Positions 1 through 11,054 of a DNA stretch of 64,000 bases are shown piece after piece (positions within the stretch are counted from its first letter, which is position 1; each line of letters starts with the position of its first letter). The stretch is from NCBI RefSeq assembly GCF_018812025.1, contig NC_063066.1, positions 8,764,382 to 8,828,381 of the forward strand. Reading direction: 5' to 3'. Both the position numbers and the translations under genes were made by a program. The notes beneath the pieces are model-generated. The model had not been told where the DNA came from. It saw only the letters and a list, made by a program, of their open reading frames with translations, and ran no database searches. This stretch comes from Megalobrama amblycephala (lineage: Eukaryota > Chordata > Actinopteri > Cypriniformes > Xenocyprididae).

Positions 1-110
1 GCTGGTTTTTACTTTTCATGCAATTGCAATGAACGCGGACTAAGGATTGCACACTAAAAAGTACTCAAAAGCTCCAAGCTTCATCATAAAACTAATTATT
101 ATGACTATAT

Positions 111-330
111 TTGAAGACTTCAGATGCAAAAGCCGTCTGAAATTTTCTTCTAAAATGAGCATTTTTATCAAGCTTGTACGTTTAGGTTCAGTAATTTCAC
201 TTTAATGGCAATTAATAGGTCCTTTTCATTGCCATTAAAGTGAAATAACTGAACATAAATATACAAGCTTGATAAAAATGCTCATTTTAGAAGAAAATTT
301 CAGATGGCACTTTGCATCTGAAGTCTTCAA
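111..330. repeat. Palindromic hairpin repeat, about 220 bp
   Basis: Two arms of roughly 100 bases are inverted copies. The left arm starts at TGAAGACTTCAGATGCAAA and the right arm ends at TTTGCATCTGAAGTCTTCA. They meet around a short loop near 215, with the arms reading CACTTTAATGGCAAT and ATTGCCATTAAAGTG beside it. Small mismatches show it is not a recent perfect palindrome. It looks like a foldback MITE; the family is not identified. Confidence 0.8.
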
Positions 331-495
331 GTTGTCTAATGGCATATAACGGCTTTGTGAAAGAAACAAAATTAGTTCTAAATTGTTATTCACATAAAAT
401 CTTTACATTCACCAATGATGTCCTATTCATGAATGAATCATTCTTTTTTCACATCAGTCTGAATGATACATTCAGGAATCTGATCTGGTTTCTGA

Positions 496-1160
496 GGCCC
501 TGTTCACACCTGGTATGAAGATGCGTTTTGGTTGATCGGATCACAAGTAGATGAGGAAGACACATATCCGTTTACACCTGGTGTTTTAATCCGTCTCTTT
601 TGTCCACTTTCAAACGCTTCTGTCCTGATATCTTCGAGGTGAAGGTCTATGGGCGGGTAAATGTATGGGGTATTTCAGATCTTTCGATCTAATGGACAAA
701 ACAAGCTTGCGCAATTTCCATATGAATGCGCACAGAGACAACGAAAAAACATACAGTGAGCGGCAGCTTTAGTTTCTGCTCTGACAGCTGCAAGACCGAA
801 TGCAGTGAGTGTGTATTAGGAATGGAGAGAGAACATTGTGAATTATACGTTTTTTGGTCTTCAAACCAAAATTGGGTCTTCAACCGACAAATTTTAAATC
901 CCGCCCAGCTAGCGCGCTTCTCGCAATGTTTACGTGTCAGGTCAGTAGGCGGTCCTTTGTGGCTGTTCAAACACATTCGACCACATGAGCCTCTACACTA
1001 CAAAAGCAATCCGGTCAAATGCGTTTTTGACAACCTCTGGAAGTGGTTGAAAGTGGACAAGCTCAAAACATTTTACAACCCGTTTAAACCTGTATTTAGT
1101 GCCGTACACTTGTGATCCGATCAACCAAAACGCATCTTAATACCAGGTGGAAACAGGGCC
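496..1160. mobile_element. Non-autonomous DNA transposon with about 50-bp terminal inverted repeats
   Basis: The left end reads GGCCCTGTTCACACCTGGTA and continues through ATGCGTTTTGGTTGATCGGA to TCACAAGT. The right end is its inverse: ACTTGTGATCCGATCAACCA, then AAACGCATCTTAATACCAGG, ending AACAGGGCC. Subterminal inverted homology also exists (TTTTGTCCACTTTCAAACG against GGTTGAAAGTGGACAAG). The 129-codon open frame inside (726-1115) shows no transposase motif. A clear target-site duplication was not found. Best read as a teleost MITE-like element. Confidence 0.8.
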
Positions 1161-1224
1161 TACTCACTGACTTCATGATCCAGTCAGCTCAATTTTTGAA
1201 TAGATTATCTGCAAAATAATAACT

Positions 1225-1365
1225 TAAACTACTGTGATGCAAAGCTGGATTTTCAGCATCATTACTCCAGTCTTCATTGTCACATGATTCTTCAGAAATC
1301 GTTCTAATATGCTGATATGATGCTCAAGAAACATTTCTTATTATTATCAAAATTGAAAACAGTGA
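1225..1365. repeat. Fragment of an abundant fish interspersed repeat
   Basis: The stretch TGATGCAAAGCTG-TTTTCAGCATCATTACTCCAGTCTTC, followed by GTCACATGATTCTTCAGAAATC, recurs in this window near 20900, 21350, 22330, 28790 and 29290, in both orientations. This copy is a short internal fragment of the family whose fuller inverted form lies at 28601-29531. Confidence 0.8.
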
Positions 1366-1375
1366 GTTAACGATG

Positions 1376-1865
1376 GCGGAACTGACGTAACTGTTCCTTT
1401 AAATGTTGTGCCTCTGAGATGACTTCATTATGCTTTCAAAGAAAAAGTAAGAAAAAATCACCATGGATTATTTGGAGATAATCCAACAGTATTAGAATGT
1501 TTTTTGGATACATAATGGTATTCTTGGCACTTTGGAGGACCATGTAAATACTCAGGGCCGTAACACACTCCCAGCATTCAGTGGTAGTCAATCAATATTC
1601 TTTTTCTATTTTTTTTTCTTCAGTGTAATAATGTAATATAACTTTATAATCATAACTAACCAATCCCAGACCAGAGGTTTTAGAGTTTTAGAATGACACA
1701 AACTCAAAAGCTGATTTCAGGACATCAGAAGGAGAGAAAACACAACTCAGAAAAAGAGCCTGGAGGTTTTGACAAAATGACCAAATATTGTGTCTGAGTG
1801 ATTAAATCTGCACTAAAACACTCTAATAGTATATATATCACAGTGCAATAATAATGTGTATTTAC
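1376..1865 (-). other. Start of mbnl3 intron downstream of first coding exon
   Basis: Sequence following the splice donor at 1865/1866 on the minus strand. It is AT-rich with no recognisable coding exon. The second MBNL coding exon (start of the GRC-containing zinc finger) was looked for down to position 1 and not seen, so it lies outside the window. Confidence 0.6.
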
Positions 1866-2039
1866 CTTGAGCGAGTCGAAACAGGCGATGACGCGGCCGT
1901 TCTCCACGTGGCACGTGCGAGAGGGGTGAGCAAACTTGCATTCGGTGTCCGAGCGCGAGCAGGTTCCTCGTTGGAACTCTCTGCACACCTCCAGCGTCAG
2001 CCACTTGGTGTCACGGCCCATGGTCACATTGACGGCCAT
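1866..2039 (-). CDS. mbnl3: Muscleblind-like splicing regulator, first coding exon (58 codons, partial gene)
   Basis: Muscleblind-like proteins bind YGCY-type RNA motifs through CCCH zinc fingers and control alternative splicing and RNA localisation. This exon encodes residues 1-58. [19 protein letters not shown] leads into the first zinc finger C-x7-C-x6-C-x3-H (Cys19, Cys27, Cys34, His38). The exon ends at CFDSLK, just inside zinc finger 2, exactly where MBNL genes are interrupted. The ATG sits in a strong Kozak context (CCGCCATGG). The donor is AAG|GTAAAT at 1866/1865. The exon alone does not settle the paralogue: [10 protein letters not shown] resembles MBNL1, while CREFQ plus CHVENGRV resembles MBNL3. 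The MBNL3 call rests on neighbours hs6st2 and gpc4, which flank MBNL3 at human Xq26.2. The remaining exons lie below position 1. Confidence 0.88.
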
Positions 2040-2116
2040 GGCGGTCCTTCGGCGAGTGGCGGGTGAGCGGAGGGCTGGGGTAGGGTGGGGCAGCCAGGCG
2101 TGATAAAGCACAAAGG
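2040..2116 (-). other. mbnl3: 5' UTR part of the mbnl3 first coding exon, with splice acceptor
   Basis: On the minus strand a pyrimidine-rich tract ending CTTTTTTTGCAG precedes CCTTTGTGC at 2116, a convincing 3' splice site. The 77 bases to the ATG would be untranslated leader joined to at least one upstream non-coding exon. An open frame continues upstream of the ATG but has no MBNL homology. Confidence 0.7.
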
Positions 2117-3316
2117 CTGCAAAAAAAGGAGCACAGTGGCGAGGAGATCCTCAGACTACCAGTCTAGAGATGAAAACCAAACTCTCTTATTGACAGGAAG
2201 GGGGCATAGTCTGGTGAGTAACCAAAGGGTAAGTATGATGAAAATATGAGAATAGTTTAAAGTCAGGTAGGGAGAGCGATGGATCGAGAGTGCTGAGGTG
2301 GGGTAGGTCACTGTAACATGCTGCGGTGCATCTTCGGCTGCCGTCCAGGAAAACAAGGCATTAAAAGTAGAGTAGAGCGGCACTTTCTATTTGTCTGCAG
2401 TGGTCGTCCCACTGTCTAGACTCACCCTCCGGAGCTCTCTCTTGCATTGATGTAAAACGGACTCTCTCTAATTTTAGGCTTCTGAAACCCCCTGCCCTGT
2501 TGCCATAGCCGCAGCAGTCCCTAAAGATGCTCGCATGTCTGGGTCGCAAGGGATGGAGAGACTGCAGAAGTGAGGGGAGAAACACTTTGAGAACCCAAAG
2601 GGGAAACTAATCGACTGGCGTCCTTGTGTTATAAGGTGAAACGGCGAGCAGGCAAAGTTGGAATCGAGGAACAGGCAAATGGGTTGATTGACTGTCAGGG
2701 TGAAATATAGCCCGAGCCAAGGCCAAGCGCACACGCACGCTCAAGTCAGCGGGGAAAAGAGCGTTCCGAAGCAGAGACCAGCCAGGACGGGAGTGCGGAC
2801 ACAGAGGAGGGCTTCCGCAGCATCCAGATGAGGCACTTTATGGTGATGCAAGTCTTCTTTTACTTGAAACGCTTTCTCATCCCTCCTGCTTTCCCTGCAT
2901 TCCTTTCATCGCACTGTGACGTGTCCTCGCACACTTCTAAGAGTCCTCTTGCAGCAGGAGAACCTGTCTTTGCGAAAAGACACAAAAAACAAAGACAACA
3001 AACTCAGTTAAAACAGCTTCAGAACTGCAAATACACTTCGCAAAAGGAACATTTTGCGAAATACAAGTAATAAAAGTGCAAAACAACAAAGGAAATGCAT
3101 GAAGCCGCAGCTGTTTATGTTGCAAACCTGTAACTGGGGAATACAGAGGTGAGCGACAAACAGAGAGAGGCTGAAAGCGCATGGCAGAAAGCGCGAGTGA
3201 GAGAGTGCACGAGAGGTAGAGGAGGAGTGCAGACGGGAGGCAGGCAGCAATGCAAAGGCTGCGTGTCTTGATTAAGAGATAGAGGGAGGGAAAATGGGGA
3301 GGAGGCAAAGAAAGGG

Positions 3317-3341
3317 ACAGAGAGAGAGAGAGAGAGAGAGA
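3317..3341. repeat. (GA)n microsatellite
   Basis: An almost pure AG dinucleotide run of about 24 bases inside the purine-rich block. Confidence 0.95.
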
Positions 3342-4634
3342 AAGCACATGGGAGACGGCAACGTCACTTTATGGCTCTGGGGCAGAATGAAGTTACAGAA
3401 AGTTAGCACAAAACAAAACAGCGCTCGTTGCGGAGGCCATAAACTACGCGGCGATCGTCACTCTCGGTGTTCAGGATCTAAACGCTGCTTTTGTGAGAGA
3501 AAAAGGAAGTAAAGCAGCTGAGAGGAAGGGCAAATTTCCATAGCTGCAGCTGCTGAGCACGGAACACTGCAACAGCCAATCAGCAGCTGTGATGCAAACA
3601 GGCAAGGTGGATCGGCCAATCGGGAGGAGCCTAATTTATCGATCGTTAGTCTCCCCACCCTCTTTGTCATTGCATTGCTCCTTGGCTGAATCCGAAGGAG
3701 AGTGGCTCTCTCGCTTCCCCGGAGCGTTACCGGGAAGGTTTTAACGTATAGGCGATCGGTCTCGTCGGAGTCACAGGTGGGAGGACGAAGGAGAAGTGAA
3801 TGGATCGTTATCGCATTCATTCAACGAGAGAGGTGATGTGGGAAGGTGCAAGGGCTGGAGAAGTGAAATACGGGGGGCGGTGCCACAGGGGGATGTGAGT
3901 GGGTGTCTTGGGTGGGTCTGACAGCTGATATGTGGTCCCATGAGGAGAGAACGAGACAGTACAGTGAAGAATAATCAATGCTGTGATGACCAAGCATACT
4001 CGAACCGATGCGGGAGGGAGGGAGGGAGGGATGGCTAAACAAATAAAAGGACGGGAAAACGAAAACAAATAAAGCAGAGGTGAATGAGCAGACAGTGAAG
4101 GGATTAGAGGAGAGGTTAAGGCAGATATTATCTGTCCCTGTGTCTCACAGCGACAGACACAGACGGAGGAGGCGACGGGAGGGTGGGGGGGGGAGGAAGC
4201 GCGTGAGCGGAGCACGCAGACAGACGGTCCAGAAGGAGAGCAATGCGGTGAGGGGAAGATGGAGATCGGGAGAGAAAATGAGGGAGAGAGGACTGAAATT
4301 GAATTAATGACACCCACCTCCAGAGACAAGAACAAAGGCACTAAACGCAGCGCAACGTAACACCACACAAAGCAGAAAGTAGGTTTTACAGCAGGCTGAC
4401 GTGCGCACCCTCCCCCAATATCAGCCCTACAGTAAGATCGATGAAGATGCCCCCCCGGGGAACGCGGACCTGCATTGAGCTGTTTGTCAGCACTGAAGTT
4501 AGCACATCTCTGTCTCGGAGCAGCATGGTACCTCAGCCACACCTGCTTCCTGCATGCACAGCGAAAGGCCAATTATCTCATTTATATGTAAGCAGGTGAA
4601 CGGAGAGGTGATCCGTGAAGAGAACATGTGGCCG

Positions 4635-4642
4635 TGACGTCA
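4635..4642. promoter_or_regulatory. Consensus cAMP-response element
   Basis: The palindrome TGACGTCA is followed by a CpG-rich stretch (GCCGCCGCGTCCGG). A perfect CRE next to CpG-rich DNA is typical of vertebrate promoters. Its use here is not shown. Confidence 0.5.
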
Positions 4643-4750
4643 GCCGCCGCGTCCGGTTCCCTCCACAGACGCCGCTATTACCTTAATATGCAGTACAAGC
4701 GTCGCCCTCCCAACGATTGCTAATCCCCCTCGCAATGATAATCATCGTTA

Positions 4751-5515
4751 TTTCCCAAATTGGATGATTTTTATCTGCGCGGCTTGCAAAGCTAACGATC
4801 ACACACACCCCGAAACAATGGGACCTGTTATAAATAGATGTCTTGAGCTGATTTTACAACGTGATTAAGTAAATTATTAATGCAAAGTAGACTGGCAAAA
4901 CACAATCTGACTAGTTGGTGTGGGTCTGGCCTAGTTACTACAAGCTGTATTTACTTTACAGACGTAAAAGCAGATAACACTAGTAGAAAGATATATTGTT
5001 TCATCTAGAAGGACAAATGAATGAAAAGTGCAAAAGCGAAGACAAAAGTGTTGGGAAAGTGACTTGCTAAGGTTACTTATACTTTAAACTGGTTATTCTA
5101 TTGAAAATCAATTGATTGATTTCAAATATCAATTCTTGATGCTCATTGCCATTTTAAAATATAGGTGATTTCATTTTTATGTGAGCGCTAGATTATGGCA
5201 TGGTAATCTAAATGTAAAAATAGAGGAAATGAGCATTTACAGTTAAAAATCTAATATCAACTGATACCAATATTAAAAAACAAAACAGATATTGTACTTA
5301 TATATCATGCATGCCCAATATTTCATTCTAACAAAGAACTAAAATGATACCAGGGACTGTAATCAGTTAATTTATGGTTTCATAAACCAACTGAAAGATG
5401 CAAGAATGAATCAGAATATGAAGTGCCTCAGCTTGTTTGGGCTGAGCATGCAATACAATGTGACATTAAAAACAGCAATGCAGCACTTTTAATGCACATT
5501 GGAAAAACTAGCTTG
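4751..5515. other. AT-rich non-coding stretch, nothing recognised
   Basis: No coding exon, RNA gene or clear repeat boundary was seen. It would be intron 1 of mbnl3 if the 16-kb first exon is real, otherwise 5' flank. Confidence 0.6.
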
Positions 5516-6370
5516 TTAAAGGGATAGTTCACCCAAAAATGAAAATTATCCCATGATTTACTCACCCTCAAGCCATCCTAGGCCATCTTCTTTCAGACAA
5601 TCAGAGATATATTCAAAAATATCCTGGCTCTTCCGAGCTTTATAATGGTAGTGAATGGGGGGCATGTTTTGAAGCACACCCAAAAATGCATCCATCCATC
5701 ATTAATATAATCCATATGGCTCCAGGGGGTTAATAAAGGCATTCTGAAGTGAAGCGATTGGTTTTTGTAGGAAAAATATCCATATTTAAATGGCCGTATG
5801 CATCGATTTGCAGCGGAGGAGTAACCCCTGACCCGACGCATGACAAATGCGGAAACACAGAGGATAGAGCAAAACAAAACACCAGTCATGAATTAGAAGT
5901 CTAAAACAAGAAATTTTATTTTAGGATTTCGATATAAGAGAAGAGGAGCTTGAGTCTGTTGCACAGCCCTATTTGTTTGAACCGCGAGAGGCGTCAGGCG
6001 TTACTCTCGTGGCGCAAGTCGTCTTGCTCAGAATGCGTACGGTCGCCTGGCAGAAGCTTGTTATTTTAGTTTATAAAGTTTTAAATATATATTATTCTTA
6101 CAAAAACCCATTGCTTCGCTTCAGAAGGCCTTTATTAACCCCCTAAAGCTGTATAGATTATATTTATGATGGATGGATGCATTTCTTTTGGGCTTCAAAA
6201 TCTCGCCCCCCCATTCACTACCATTATAAAGCTTGGAAGAGCCAGGATATTTTTAAATATATCTCCGATTGTGTTCGTCTGAAAGAAGATAGTCATATAC
6301 ACCTAGGATGGCTTGAGGGTGAATAAATGGGATAATTTTCTTTTTGGGTGTGGGTGAACTATCCCTTTAA
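5516..6370. mobile_element. Inverted-repeat element with TTAA ends (Angel-like, tentative)
   Basis: Left end TTAAAGGGATAGTTCACCC and right end GGGTGAACTATCCCTTTAA are inverted copies. Inverted homology continues inward (ACTCACCCTCAAGCCATCCTA against TAGGATGGCTTGAGGGTGA, and AGCTTTATAATGGTAGTGAA against TTCACTACCATTATAAAGCT). Both ends finish in TTAA. This matches the foldback elements abundant in zebrafish and other teleosts, some described as Angel; the name is from memory and tentative. It has no coding capacity. Confidence 0.85.
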
Positions 6371-7141
6371 ATTAAAAAGCTACACTATTTTTTAAATGAG
6401 ATAGTAACACACTACCTAAAATTATATAGGCTAGATTAGATACATCTTAACTTGAATTGAACCTGGAAAGAGATTTAAAAAATAACGGTAGAAAAAGTCT
6501 TAAAATCCCTTAACGCATTTCATACAAAACAAATATTTCTAATGCACAGACAAGAAGACAAATAACCTTGCGCTCGATATTAATAACATCAGCTCTATGT
6601 AGTACAATTGTTACACAGACTACTGTAAGTGCTGGTTTTGTGTGGTCAGTTTACTTTGATGTTCTACAGCAGGCAGGCGGCTGGGCGGAGGATATACAGT
6701 ACAGTATACGTGTGTGAGTGTTTCTGGTGCAGATCTACAAAGGAGGCTGTAAATATCAGAAGTGTGGAGGTGGCGAGTGTGTATTGTTTCTACAAGGTCA
6801 CTGAGCTGTATACACATCGCACTTGTGGCAGTGTCCTTCAGGCACCGCATGTGCATGCACAAGAATCAAGTCAATAACTGGAATGTACAGCAGAAGACTG
6901 GGCGTCTGAGAAACAATAGTCTTTTAAAAAAACCTGGCTGTGGTTTGTAGACTCTAGTGTGCTATTCAAAGCCGTCTCAGTCTGAGAAGTCAACAAAATC
7001 ACACCTACTGTCTGTCTGTGAGAAATAACATTATTCCGGCTAAATTACATTCTAAATGCTATATGCTTTGAATTAGGATGAAATGAAAATTCACATTATT
7101 TATTTTGTATTTCCATGGTATTGATCTTATTCAGTCTCAGA
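6371..7141. other. Non-coding, nothing recognised
   Basis: Unremarkable AT-rich sequence with no exon or repeat that I can support. Confidence 0.6.
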
Positions 7142-7311
7142 AAAAAAGCTGTCACTGGGACGCTACCCTTTCAAAAGGTACACCTTTGTACCTAAAGAAT
7201 GCATATTAGTGCCTTAAAGGTACATACTGGTACCAAAAGTGTACATATTAGTACCTAAATGGTACATATTAGAACATTTTTACCTTTTTCTTCACCCTAG
7301 TGACAGCTTTT
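7142..7311. repeat. Short inverted-repeat element with internal GGTAC motifs
   Basis: AAAAGCTGTCACT at the left and AGTGACAGCTTTT at the right bracket a region with several GGTACAYATTAGT / GGTACC units. It resembles a small fish MITE. It is followed by poly-T tracts at about 7319-7392. Confidence 0.7.
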
Positions 7312-7489
7312 GTACTATTTTTTTTTTTTTTTTGAGAGTGTTGTGAATGATTATTCAGTGCATGTTTCTTTTTTTTTTTCCTTTTTTTTTTTAACTTGCG
7401 TATGCTGGACTTAATTTCAGCCTGCTGGACATCATTTAGTCTGCTTAAACCCAGCACTTTCCACAATCAACTACAAGCTTGCATTTATT

Positions 7490-7970
7490 ATTTATTTCAA
7501 TCAAAGACTATAGATATAGAAAGGCGATTCACTCCTATTAGTTATGAATGGGAGAAACTGCAATGTGCAAAATGGTGGAATATATCCTGCCTTCTAAGTA
7601 AAAGAGACAATCGCTGATCGATAAAGTCATTGCGTCAATGCAGCTGCCATTAGACGCTCCGGTTCTCATAGAAATCTGAGACTCGCGCTTAAGACTGCAC
7701 ATGCGCATTGGCTCATCTAGCCTGAAAAATAAGCTTTTTTAATGCTATTTGAGCATAAGAAACAACATTTATGGAACAGTTCATGTCAGATTTTGTTGCC
7801 GATTTGAAATGTTACTTAATTGTGAGTTCGCCAAGCAGCTTTTGAGATTTCAGCACTCCCCCATTCAAATAGATCGGACTTGGTCTTGGATGCCCGAAAT
7901 AGCTGCCCGGAGGCGTTGCAAATATGGCAGCCGAGTGAACAGACTTTCCTTGAAAGGGACTTTGGTGCAA
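7490..7970. repeat. Probable interspersed repeat
   Basis: The block containing TCAGCACTCCCCCATTCAAA and GGACTTGGTCTTGGATGCCC has the feel of a multicopy cyprinid repeat, and its CpG sites stand out from the flanks. No second copy is in this window, so the repeat call rests on recollection. Confidence 0.4.
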
Positions 7971-9182
7971 TCCCACTTTTTGAGTGCAATACCACCAATT
8001 TTTGCGAATTAATTTCACTTGGATGTACGTCACAATGCGGAAGAAAAGAAATTGTTCATTCTAAAATAAAAATTCTGTCAATTTATTAACCCTCATTTAC
8101 TCACCCTCAATTTTGGTTAAATTTACTATCCTTTAAAAACCAGACTCCCGAATTTGTTATCTATTCGAGACACACTTGCTGAATGAGCTAATCTTAGATC
8201 TTGGAATTATCGATTATACAGATCAATATGACAACAGCTGCCCTAGGTGAAATAATTACAGTGATCACTAGAGTAAACATCATTTAGTGTTCATTTGAGG
8301 TCTATTTTAACCGTTTTCACAAAGCCTTCCACTGTAACTCCTGAACCAAATCGACAGAATCAAGCATTAACGTGTACTAGGAGGAATATTAATTAAATTG
8401 AGGTAAGCAAACAGACTACAATGTAGAAAAAAAACTGCTGACCAAAATATTTTAATAGCCAACACAAATCTCATGGCTTGATGAAGCAACATTCTGCAGA
8501 CGTGTCTTTTTTTCAGGTCCCACCGGAGTACAACATTTTGCTTATGTAAATAAACCAAAGGCCACGGGGCCTTTTGAACATTTTATTTTTCATGGAAGCT
8601 CAGTCTTTGGGACATGCCTCATGTGTGAATAGGGAAAATAGAGCAATGCGGCACTTCCACGCTCACAGTCATAACTAAAGCTGACCTTGAAATGCTGGGA
8701 AGGCGATGATGGGCAAACAGTCGCAGCATTCAAATGACAGAAATTTTCAATACAGGTTGCCGCCACTGCAACTCTGACAGTCTGTGTGGCACAAAATAAG
8801 CCCAGAAAAGCAAGTGAACTAACTAGATCGGAATGAAACTCACAACCAATGCAAGATTGAATCTGGTTCTCCGCCTTTGCCATACTCGTCCGCAGAGACG
8901 GCAGTGGGAGTGTGAGGGTCAGTTGGCAGAGGTCAGGGCAGGAAAGAGAGGAGTCTGCTGTTCCAACGCACTGCAGCGCTCAGCAGCACTGGAGCGCCAC
9001 AACATAACCTTCATACCACAGAGCTGACGCATACAAGGCGAGCCCAGCATGACCAGCACATACTGCAGCTCCAGCAGCACAGCACATGCTCCCCACATGC
9101 ATTCTGCAGCATGTACTGCAGCATTTCTCACGGTGAAGTGAGAGCTCAGTAGCTCAAGTTAACCTTTGTATTGCTTCTTAAT
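7971..9182. other. Non-coding, mostly unique-looking sequence
   Basis: No exon recognised. The portion 8590-9140 is repeat-poor and more balanced in base composition than its surroundings, but no motif supports a function. Confidence 0.5.
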
Positions 9183-9431
9183 AGTGACTGTAATCATTTA
9201 CATCATTTACTCACCATCATGTTGTTACAAACTTGTACGACTTTCTTTCTTCTGTGGAAGATAAAAAAAGATATTTTGAATAATATCTTTGCCCGTACGA
9301 TGGAAGTCAATGGTGATCAAAACTGTTTGGTTACCAACATTCTTCAAAATATCTTATTCTGTGTTCTGCAATCATACAATTTTGGAACAACATGAGGGTG
9401 AGTTTCATCTTTAAGTGAGCTACGCCTTTAA
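9183..9431. mobile_element. Short TTAA-type foldback element
   Basis: TTTACTCACCATCATGTTGTT at the left inverts to AACAACATGAGGGTGAG at the right, ending CTTTAA. It belongs to the same broad family as 5516-6370 but is shorter and has a decayed left end. Confidence 0.7.
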
Positions 9432-9608
9432 ATGTCTCTTTGGCACTGCCTATCTTGCAGGCAAATAGATCTAAAGTAAAATGAGAAATGAAACTCAACC
9501 CATACATATTCTCAGAAATAGAGTCATGCTTTGGGGAATTTGAGATTTTAACAAGGTTTGCTGTTTAAATATGATTTCAAATAGCAGATTCTTCATTATA
9601 TATTTTTC

Positions 9609-10418
9609 TTAAAGAGATAGTTCGTCCAGAAATAGAAAAATTTTATTATTTTCCCACCTTCATGTTGTTAAATCCAAATTCTCCAAGCTTCTAAATGACA
9701 AAAAGCACCATAAAGTATCATAAAACAAATCCATATGGCTTTGTGTGAGGAACAGAACAAAGTTTCAGTCATCATTCACTGAAACGACTGACATCCATCC
9801 TAGGTCTTGGTGTGTTTATGAGATAAGTAGGGATGTCTGATTCATCAAGTTCAAGTTCAAGTTTGGTTTATTTCTGAAGCACATTTAAAAACAGCCACAG
9901 GCCGACCAAAGTGCTGTACAATAAAAGCATAAGGGTACACAATAAATGAGCACTTAAAATCACCATACGAACCAGACAGAACTACACATTAAAAGCCAAG
10001 GAAAAAAGATGAGTTGTAAGATGAAGCGGAAGCCGTTCTGATTTGGTAGGTTATTTCAAAGAGTGGGACCAACCACTTCAAAAGCTCTATTTCCTCTAGT
10101 CTTTAGGCGGATGCATGAGCAAATATTCTTTTTGAGTCATATCTTTTCAACAAATTGGTTGATTTAGTTCATAAAACTGGACTAGTTCACAAACCATTCT
10201 TGAGACTGGTGATAATCTGGTCATAATGGTTCAAAGTCCACTGGAGTGGAAGAATATTAGTAAATAACAACAAATTTCACTCTGTCACTCAATGCTATCA
10301 TATGGCTTAATTAAATTGTAGTACACAAGTCATATTTGTCAATTTGGAGCTTGATGGCCTCATGAATGTCAGTAAATGATGGTAGAATTATCTTTTTTTT
10401 AGTGGACTGTTCCTTTAA
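9609..10418. mobile_element. TTAA-type inverted-repeat element carrying an insertion
   Basis: The left end reads TTAAAGAGATAGTTCGTCC and the right end GTGGACTGTTCCTTTAA. Inside, 9842-10100 (starting at a triplicated AAGTTC) looks like a separate inserted sequence of LINE or SINE type: it breaks the inverted symmetry and is compositionally distinct. Confidence 0.6.
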
Positions 10419-10427
10419 GAAGAGTAG

Positions 10428-10600
10428 AAATGGCTCAAATAATTCATAGTAAAGGAATATCATTAAATAACGGCTTAAATTTTGCTCTGTCACACAAAGC
10501 TATAATACAGAATTATAGTCCTCGATTCCTAAAGACTAGTTTCATGAAATTGTCACTTTTGAGTTTGACAGCCTCAGTTATAGTTCAAATGTTCCTTCAT
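10428..10600. repeat. Diverged direct repeat of the preceding element's right half
   Basis: The segment parallels 10235-10418: AATATTAGTAAATAACA against AATATCATTAAATAACG, then a CTCTGTCAC motif, then TTTGAGTTTGACAGCCTCA against TTTGGAGCTTGATGGCCTCA. It is a diverged partial tandem copy or a second insertion of the same family. Confidence 0.55.
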
Positions 10601-11054
10601 TTAAAGGGATAGTTCACTGTAAATTGAAAGTGTTTAAATGAAAACGAAAATGTCACGTTTTTGTTAACCTCGATTTATCACAATTTGTGTGCTTTTTCTG
10701 GGTGAGACAGAATGAGCTGCAGCGCTAATAGAGTCACACCAAAGGTCAAGGTCAGGATTTTTGTTAAATAATACATTAAATTTCATATCCTATACCCCCA
10801 GAACACTTGGAATATACGACACGTGTCGCATGGGATCATTTTGTGATACTTTTGCGTCTTTTTTTTTTAAAAAAAAAAAAGCTTGATTCTGGTCGCTATT
10901 CGCTGCCATTATATGGACAAGCGTGAGCGGGACATTTTTTTTTTTTAAATTCTCCATTTGTGGTCCATTAAAAAAAGGGAATACGACATTAGAACAACAC
11001 CAGAGTGAGAAATTTATGACTTAATTTTCATTTTAGCATGAGCTATCCCTTTAA
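10601..11054. mobile_element. TTAA-type inverted-repeat element
   Basis: It begins TTAAAGGGATAGTTCACTG and ends GAGCTATCCCTTTAA. The interior is short and AT-rich with A/T homopolymers near 10860-10880 and 10935. Non-coding. Confidence 0.75.

Larger units (their letters stand above)
2117..4750. promoter_or_regulatory. Purine-rich, GC-elevated block upstream of mbnl3 coding exon (possible alternative promoter or 5' exon)
   Basis: This 2.6-kb block differs from its AT-rich surroundings: richer in G and C, repeat-poor, with long GA-biased runs on the plus strand (CT on minus). It holds a perfect CRE at 4635-4642, a GGGA tandem run near 4013-4031 and a (GA)n tract. A good minus-strand donor (GGAGG|GTGAGTC) lies at 2426/2425, 309 bases above the acceptor at 2116. 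A transcript starting in this block could therefore splice straight into the mbnl3 coding exon. Open frames here, including one of 251 codons on the minus strand (3817-4572), are low-complexity and match no known domain. Promoter identity is inference. Confidence 0.45.

Noticed and set aside
726..1115. 129-codon frame inside the element at 496-1160 as a transposase
   Set aside because: No DDE or zinc-finger signature; the element looks non-autonomous.
1866..2039. Assignment of the muscleblind exon to mbnl1 or mbnl2
   Set aside because: The exon has mixed MBNL1 and MBNL3 residues; location beside hs6st2 and gpc4 favours mbnl3.
3817..4572. 251-codon minus-strand open frame upstream of mbnl3
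   Set aside because: Low-complexity Ser/Pro/Leu translation of a CT-rich tract with no domain and no coding-like pattern; more likely leader or promoter DNA.
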